Shown: positions 6,064 to 9,518 of the stretch, in pieces | Position numbering within the stretch: position 1 is the stretch's first letter | Layout of the letters: every line of letters starts with the position of its first letter | Assembly: GCA_002350065.1 (NCBI GenBank) | Contig: DEDQ01000012.1 | Location: 2,631 to 12,148, forward strand | Reading direction: 5' to 3' | DNA: 9,518 bases | Source of the DNA: Ruminococcus flavefaciens | GTDB taxonomy: Bacteria; Bacillota; Clostridia; Oscillospirales; Ruminococcaceae | Made by a program: the position numbers and the translations under genes | Notes under the pieces: generated by a model | What the model was told of the DNA's origin: nothing | The model's input: the letters and a program-made list of their open reading frames with translations, nothing else | Database searches by the model: none

Positions 6064-7830
6064 TTATTCGTAGAAATCCGGATCAAGAGCGGTCTCAATA
6101 TCGAATGTAAGGAGAGGCTCTCCCATTGGCTCGGGGAAGCCGAGCTTATCGAACGAGTGTATCTTGCCCTCAGTGTCATTGTATTCGAGAGTTCCGTCCT
6201 TGTATACGCGGATAGTGAGAGTATATTCTTCGCCGGCTTCGGTCTGCATCGCAGAAGTCTCTATCGTGTAGACGGGTTCCTCGCTGCGGAAGCTGTCGTT
6301 TACAACGTTATTGCTGTAATCGTAGCCGAAGAATGCGTTCGAGAGGTTCTTGACCATTCTTTCCTCTACGACCTCGCCGTTGACCTTTATCTCGCCCATT
6401 TTGTACAATGAACCGAACAGCGGATAGCTTGATGAGAACTCGGGGAATGCGTCGTGTACAGCCGTATCAAGTCCTATATTATCATCGTAGAGGTAATAGC
6501 CGACCTCCTGCTCGCCGCTTGAATAGTCGATAACTTCGAGCTTGCCGCAGTCGTAGAATATCATAGACCAGCATGACTCCTCGCAGAAGAAGTCATAGGA
6601 TTCAAAGCCGAGCTTTCTGCTGTACCAGTCGCAGCTTGGAGTGCAGATATAGGTCTGAATATCGTCAAAATCATCGACCTTTCTGAATCTCGCATTGCTG
6701 AGGAAGCTGTACATCGCCTGCCTGCCCTCATCAGAGAGAGTCTTATTCTCGCAGAGCTTCATAGCGTGCATAGTCACATTTTCGTTAAGCATATTCCTGC
6801 ATACGAGGTCAGCGCCGGAGTATATGCTGTCGGGGAAGAGTATCTCATCGACTGCCTTGCTGAACTTGTCGAAGTCGAACTGATAGAACCATGTCTTACC
6901 GTATTCGCGGACTTCCGCAACGCCAGTGCTGTAGAAGTAGGTGAGCGAGCTCTCAGCGTCCGTATCTGTGAAGAAGTAAGCGGGAACGCGGTATACAGCG
7001 TTGCAGTTCGGCTCGAGCCTGAACTCTGTCTCAGAGACGAGCTTATCGAGAGCGAGTCTCTGTTCCTCGGAGAGCGGATTATCCGAAGAATAGCCTATCT
7101 CCTTGTATTCGCGCTCAGCGATGCCTGCAAGCGGAGGTACTGCCTCACCGTCGGGGACTTCTGTTTCGTCTCCTGAGCTGAAGTACTCCGTCATTTTTTC
7201 AACAATCTCCGCAGACTTCACGCGGAAATATATACCATTCACCTCAGCGCCGCTGTCCTCAGACTGGTCTTCGGGCGTATTGCGGACAAAAAATGCGCGG
7301 TCGTTATCGTAGAGCGTGAGAGTGTAGATATAAGCTCCGTCGACAGCTTCAAACCAGTAAATAGAGTCTGCTTCATCAATATTTCCGAATTCCTCCTGAG
7401 TTATCTCTGTCCAGTCGAATCCGCACACGATGTATTTTATATCATTCCTTTGTTCTTCTGTAAGCTCCCTCGAGCCCTCACAAACGAAGTCGTTGTTGAA
7501 TATAACGCTTATATCAGCCGGAAGAGCGCTTTCGTCGACATCGAGTTCTTTCTCTGAAGTACTTGAAGCAGACTCGCTTCCGCCGCTTTTAGGCATAAAG
7601 TGGATACCGGTGCCAACTCCTGCCGCAAGAACTGCACACGCCGCAACTGCGGTAAGAGTCCTTCTTATCGGGTGAGACTGAACTCTCTCAACGCCGGAAA
7701 CTGTATTATGGTCTATGCCGCATCTCTTCTCGTTTGCAGAAATCTCGCTGCACTGGTCGAGTATGCGGTTTTTGAGGTCGTCGGGCATAGTTATCTTCTC
7801 CGCCGCCTTTCTGAGCTTATCGTCTTTCAT
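6064..7830 (-). CDS. Probable membrane-bound anti-sigma factor with large repeated extracytoplasmic region
   Basis: 588 residues. About 1-57 are cytoplasmic and charged, with a MPDDLKNRILDQC segment near the start, as in anti-sigma proteins of this kind. Residues about 58-79 (TLTAVAACAVLAAGVGTGIHF) form one membrane helix, and about 80-588 lie outside. The outer part contains three or four divergent units that open with LTEEQR (123-128), LSEEQR (253-258) or LSDEGR (365-370) and end in a Phe/Asp-rich strand plus a helix such as FDKFSKAVDEILF. About ten cysteines occur there, including CTPSC (396-400) and CEESC (416-420). No HxxxCxxC zinc motif is seen in the cytoplasmic part. The gene begins four bases after the sigma-factor stop, with AGGAG (7842-7838) overlapping that stop, so the two are co-translated. 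It should hold the sigma factor at the membrane until an unknown outside signal acts. The role is inferred from context and topology. Confidence 0.75.
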   Translation of the reverse strand: MKDDKLRKAAEKITMPDDLKNRILDQCSEISANEKRCGIDHNTVSGVERVQSHPIRRTLTAVAACAVLAAGVGTGIHFMPKSGGSESASSTSEKELDVDESALPADISVIFNNDFVCEGSRELTEEQRNDIKYIVCGFDWTEITQEEFGNIDEADSIYWFEAVDGAYIYTLTLYDNDRAFFVRNTPEDQSEDSGAEVNGIYFRVKSAEIVEKMTEYFSSGDETEVPDGEAVPPLAGIAEREYKEIGYSSDNPLSEEQRLALDKLVSETEFRLEPNCNAVYRVPAYFFTDTDAESSLTYFYSTGVAEVREYGKTWFYQFDFDKFSKAVDEILFPDSIYSGADLVCRNMLNENVTMHAMKLCENKTLSDEGRQAMYSFLSNARFRKVDDFDDIQTYICTPSCDWYSRKLGFESYDFFCEESCWSMIFYDCGKLEVIDYSSGEQEVGYYLYDDNIGLDTAVHDAFPEFSSSYPLFGSLYKMGEIKVNGEVVEERMVKNLSNAFFGYDYSNNVVNDSFRSEEPVYTIETSAMQTEAGEEYTLTIRVYKDGTLEYNDTEGKIHSFDKLGFPEPMGEPLLTFDIETALDPDFYE

Positions 7831-7834
7831 AGTG

Positions 7835-8302
7835 TTACTCCTTTCTGTACGCCTCTTTGAGCAGCTTCCTGCCCTTTTGCAGCCGCATTTTGACTGCCGA
7901 GGCTGACTTGCCTATCATTCCGGCAATTTCTTCAACTTTATATCCGTCGATGTAATGCAGGGTAAGGACTATCCTGAACTTATCCGGCAGCATCATTAAT
8001 GCTTCGAGGATATAGCTGCTTTCGGAATCTTGTACTAAGGTATCGAGCACGGATTCGGGCTCGGTGATATGACGTTTGCGGTATCTCAGCATATCGCGGC
8101 ATTTGTTTGCCGCAACAGTGAGGAGCCAAGCTTTTTCGTGTTCGCTGTCGGAAAAAGGCGGAGCTTTTCTCATATAGGTGATGTACGTTTCCTGTACCGC
8201 GTCCTCAGCGTCGTGGACATTCCCGAGCATGAGCACGCACGTTCTGTAGAGCATATCGCCGTATTCCTCGACAGCGTCGCGTATAGCGTCGCATGAAAGC
8301 AA
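7835..8302 (-). CDS. ECF-type RNA polymerase sigma factor (sigma-70 family)
   Basis: 155 residues if translation starts at TTG 8302, which I prefer: a perfect AGGAGG (8317-8312) lies nine bases upstream and the protein then begins MLSCDAIRDAVEEYGDMLY, as is usual in the family. The frame is open up to 8347, but an ATG at 8323 has no ribosome binding site. Region 2 spans about 12-77, with DAEDAVQETYITY (-10 recognition) and KAWLLTVAANKCRD. Region 4 spans about 98-152, with LPDKFRIVLTLHYIDGYKVEEIAGMIGKS and the recognition helix SAVKMRLQKGRKLLKE. It directs polymerase to a regulon that probably includes its own promoter. It is paired with the membrane anti-sigma gene immediately downstream. The regulon is not visible from this window. 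Confidence 0.93.
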   Translation of the reverse strand: MLSCDAIRDAVEEYGDMLYRTCVLMLGNVHDAEDAVQETYITYMRKAPPFSDSEHEKAWLLTVAANKCRDMLRYRKRHITEPESVLDTLVQDSESSYILEALMMLPDKFRIVLTLHYIDGYKVEEIAGMIGKSASAVKMRLQKGRKLLKEAYRKE

Positions 8303-8330
8303 ACTGAAGCACCTCCTGTTCATTTTGGAT

Positions 8331-8344
8331 AATACACGTGTATT
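8331..8344. repeat. Perfect 14-bp palindrome AATACACGTGTATT in the sigma-factor leader
   Basis: The sequence is identical on both strands with no spacer. It lies about 14 bases upstream of the AGGAGG of the sigma gene and downstream of the predicted promoter, so a bound dimer would block elongation or the RNA would form a small hairpin. It occurs once in the window as far as I can see. Confidence 0.5.
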
Positions 8345-8345
8345 C

Positions 8346-8366
8346 AAGCCGTTTTATCAGCGGCTT
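8346..8366 (-). promoter_or_regulatory. Hairpin in the 5' leader of the sigma/anti-sigma mRNA
   Basis: AAGCCG and CGGCTT form a 6-bp stem around a 9-base loop, directly upstream of the 14-bp palindrome. With a start near 8365-8370 it would sit at the very 5' end of the transcript. Its function is unknown. Confidence 0.4.
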
Positions 8367-8371
8367 CACTA

Positions 8372-8401
8372 TATACACGACTGAAAAGCGGGAATGGTCA
8401 A
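8372..8401 (-). promoter_or_regulatory. Candidate promoter of the sigma/anti-sigma operon
   Basis: On the minus strand TTGACC (8401-8396) is followed after 18 bases by TGTATA (8377-8372); TATATA (8375-8370) is an alternative -10 with a 20-base spacer. A nine-T run (8418-8410) and AAAAA lie directly upstream, like an UP element. A second, ECF-dependent promoter cannot be excluded because the consensus of this sigma group is unknown to me. Confidence 0.45.
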
Positions 8402-8451
8402 TTTTTCTGAAAAAAAAATTCAGACGAACGACATAGCGGGGCAACACATAG

Positions 8452-8480
8452 AAACTGCCAGCTAAAACAGCTGGCAGTTT
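8452..8480 (-). terminator. Intrinsic terminator of the dockerin-protein gene
   Basis: AAACTGCCAGCT (8452-8463) and AGCTGGCAGTTT (8469-8480) form a perfect 12-bp stem with a 5-base loop, five bases beyond the stop codon at 8486-8488. The U tract on the minus strand is short (TTTCT). The symmetry means it could also stop plus-strand transcripts. It separates this gene from the sigma operon. Confidence 0.8.
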
Positions 8481-8485
8481 TAAGA

Positions 8486-9259
8486 TCATTTTTCTTCTTC
8501 CTTCATAAGCTCGACCTTCCACTTGGGTGTATCGCCGGTAGAGAGAGCCGAATAGTAGGCGAGTATATCCGAAGCGTCCTTGGAATCGACCTTGGAATCG
8601 CCGTTTACGTCAGCCGCCTTGCGTCTTTTCTCAGTGAGTATCGACTCGCCGGAGGTCGCCCTTGAGGAATACTCAGCAAGAACGTCCGATGCGTCCGAGG
8701 AATTGACAGACTTGCTGTCGTTCACATCGCCGTACATAAAGGAGTTGTTATGCAGGGAAACCACCTTAGCGCCGGTCTCGTCAGTGGAAACGTCCCAGTC
8801 GCTCTTTGAGACCACATCATCGACCTTGAAGATATATCTCAGCTCAGCAAAGCTGTCGGGATTATCGTTCTTGTCGGGAACGTTGAACTTGTCGATATAA
8901 ATGGCAGTCTGGTCGCTGAATTCTCCGCCGACCGCAGTGATCTTCAGGTTATAGTCGCGGAAATCGCCGTCGTCGGTAGTATCTCTGCCCTCGATAGCGA
9001 AGGAGTATGTACCGTTTGCGGCGAGCTCTGCCCTGTAGTAAGGCTCATCTATTCCCTCAGGGGAGTCGAAGGTTATCTCCGCAGTTGCGTGTATCTCCTC
9101 GGGGAGGACTATCACAACGCTTCCGTTGACATCGGCTGGATTGAAATACTGGAAAACGGGCTTTATCTTCTCCTCTGCATCAGCAGAAGCGATGAGATTC
9201 GCCGGAGCCGCAGATATGAACATGAGAGCAGCGGTCATCGCGCAAAAAGCTTTCTTCAT
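8486..9259 (-). CDS. Secreted dockerin-containing protein with an unrecognised N-terminal domain
   Basis: 257 residues from ATG 9259. This start is chosen because AAAGGA (9274-9269) lies nine bases upstream and a signal peptide follows at once (MKKAFCAMTAALMFISAAPA, cleavage near 28). ATGs at 9286 and 9268 are in frame but lack a properly spaced site. Residues about 30-173 look like a beta-rich secreted domain (for example GTYSFAIEG, YNLKITAVGG, TAIYIDKFNV); I do not recognise it, and no glycosidase motif is seen. Residues about 177-243 are a type I dockerin with two near-identical helices, SDASDVLAEYSS and KDASDILAYYSA. Loop 2 (DVNGDSKVDSKD) keeps the calcium ligands. Loop 1 (DVNDSKSVNSSD) has Ser where the third ligand is usually Asp or Asn. 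It should attach to a cohesin outside the cell. The preceding gene ends 16 bases upstream, so they are probably one operon. Confidence 0.88.
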   Translation of the reverse strand: MKKAFCAMTAALMFISAAPANLIASADAEEKIKPVFQYFNPADVNGSVVIVLPEEIHATAEITFDSPEGIDEPYYRAELAANGTYSFAIEGRDTTDDGDFRDYNLKITAVGGEFSDQTAIYIDKFNVPDKNDNPDSFAELRYIFKVDDVVSKSDWDVSTDETGAKVVSLHNNSFMYGDVNDSKSVNSSDASDVLAEYSSRATSGESILTEKRRKAADVNGDSKVDSKDASDILAYYSALSTGDTPKWKVELMKEEEK

Positions 9260-9275
9260 TATTCTCATTCCTTTC

Positions 9276-9518
9276 TTATTCGACATCGCAGCTGAATTCT
9301 ATCGCAGAGACCTTATCGCCGCTGTAGGTGATACTCAGCTTTTTATTGTCGGAGGAATAGCTCACTACATCGCCGTCAGCCTCCCCTGCTCCGTATGCAG
9401 CCTCGACCTCAGCGCGGGAGCTTCCGACCTTGATGCCCTTATCGGTGGAATGCTCTCCGCCGGTTATGGTTATCTTAAAGATATGCTCTGCACCGTCCTT
9501 GATATATGAAGATATCTC
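9276..9518 (-). CDS. C-terminal fragment of an unrecognised protein (gene enters from the right edge)
   Basis: Eighty codons and a TAA (9278-9276) read leftward without interruption. The visible peptide includes FKITITGGEHSTDKGIKVG, SSRAEVEAAYG and DNKKLSITYSGDKVSAIEF. The pattern of a GIKVGSSRAEVEAAYG turn-helix followed by two amphipathic strands resembles the end of several small Firmicute lipoproteins or secreted beta-sheet proteins, but I cannot name a family and the N-terminus is outside the window. Its stop lies 16 bases before the start of the dockerin gene, and the dockerin ribosome binding site begins right after that stop, so the two are likely co-transcribed and perhaps translationally coupled. 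A function in, or export with, the cellulosomal apparatus is only a guess from context. Confidence 0.7.
   Translation of the reverse strand, partial: EISSYIKDGAEHIFKITITGGEHSTDKGIKVGSSRAEVEAAYGAGEADGDVVSYSSDNKKLSITYSGDKVSAIEFSCDVE

Noticed and set aside
8407..8423. CTGAA-A7-TTCAG inverted repeat as a terminator
   Set aside because: Five-base arms with no U tract; it is better read as an A/T tract upstream of the sigma promoter.
1..9518. Mobile element, CRISPR array, tRNA or prophage
   Set aside because: No transposase or integrase motif, terminal repeats, regularly spaced repeats or tRNA cloverleaf was found on either strand; the nadE fragment alone does not establish an integration event.

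Overview
The window looks like a piece of a cellulosome-producing rumen or gut Ruminococcus, closest in style to Ruminococcus flavefaciens. The main evidence is two dockerin-bearing secreted proteins, one with an R. flavefaciens-style dockerin (13-residue second calcium loop) set between a GH9 cellulase and a GH16 lichenase and joined by a threonine-rich linker. Codon use, AGGAG-type ribosome binding sites and sigma-A-like promoters fit a Firmicute. Species assignment is inference.

Left part (1-1223): the first 46 codons of an ABC-transporter ATPase run leftward. They are divergent from an AraC-family regulator with an N-terminal cupin, and the two promoters share overlapping -10 boxes. Middle (1224-4840): a regulatory region with operator-like repeats, a promoter and a leader hairpin precedes a 1085-residue secreted enzyme (signal peptide, CBM4-like module, Ig-like module, GH9, dockerin, Thr linker, GH16), which ends at a strong intrinsic terminator. 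Next (4840-5792): a second AraC-type regulator with its own near-consensus promoter and terminator.

Right part (5808-9518), all on the minus strand: a 3'-terminal remnant of glutamine-dependent NAD synthase (nadE); a 588-residue single-pass membrane protein with a large repeated, cysteine-containing extracytoplasmic region, which I read as an anti-sigma factor; directly upstream, its ECF sigma factor; then a small dockerin protein with an unrecognised N-terminal domain; then the C-terminal 80 residues of an unrecognised protein that precedes the dockerin gene in an apparent operon.

Working together (inference): the cellulase-lichenase would dock on the cell-surface scaffold and cut cellulose and mixed-linkage glucan. 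The flanking AraC proteins are candidate regulators of it; a partly conserved 15-bp sequence upstream of both AraC-1 and the cellulase supports AraC-1. The sigma/anti-sigma pair is a candidate surface-signal system. No CRISPR array, tRNA, rRNA, transposase or phage gene was seen. I found no clearly new system; the repeated-ectodomain anti-sigma factor and the dockerin protein of unknown function are the least explained parts.
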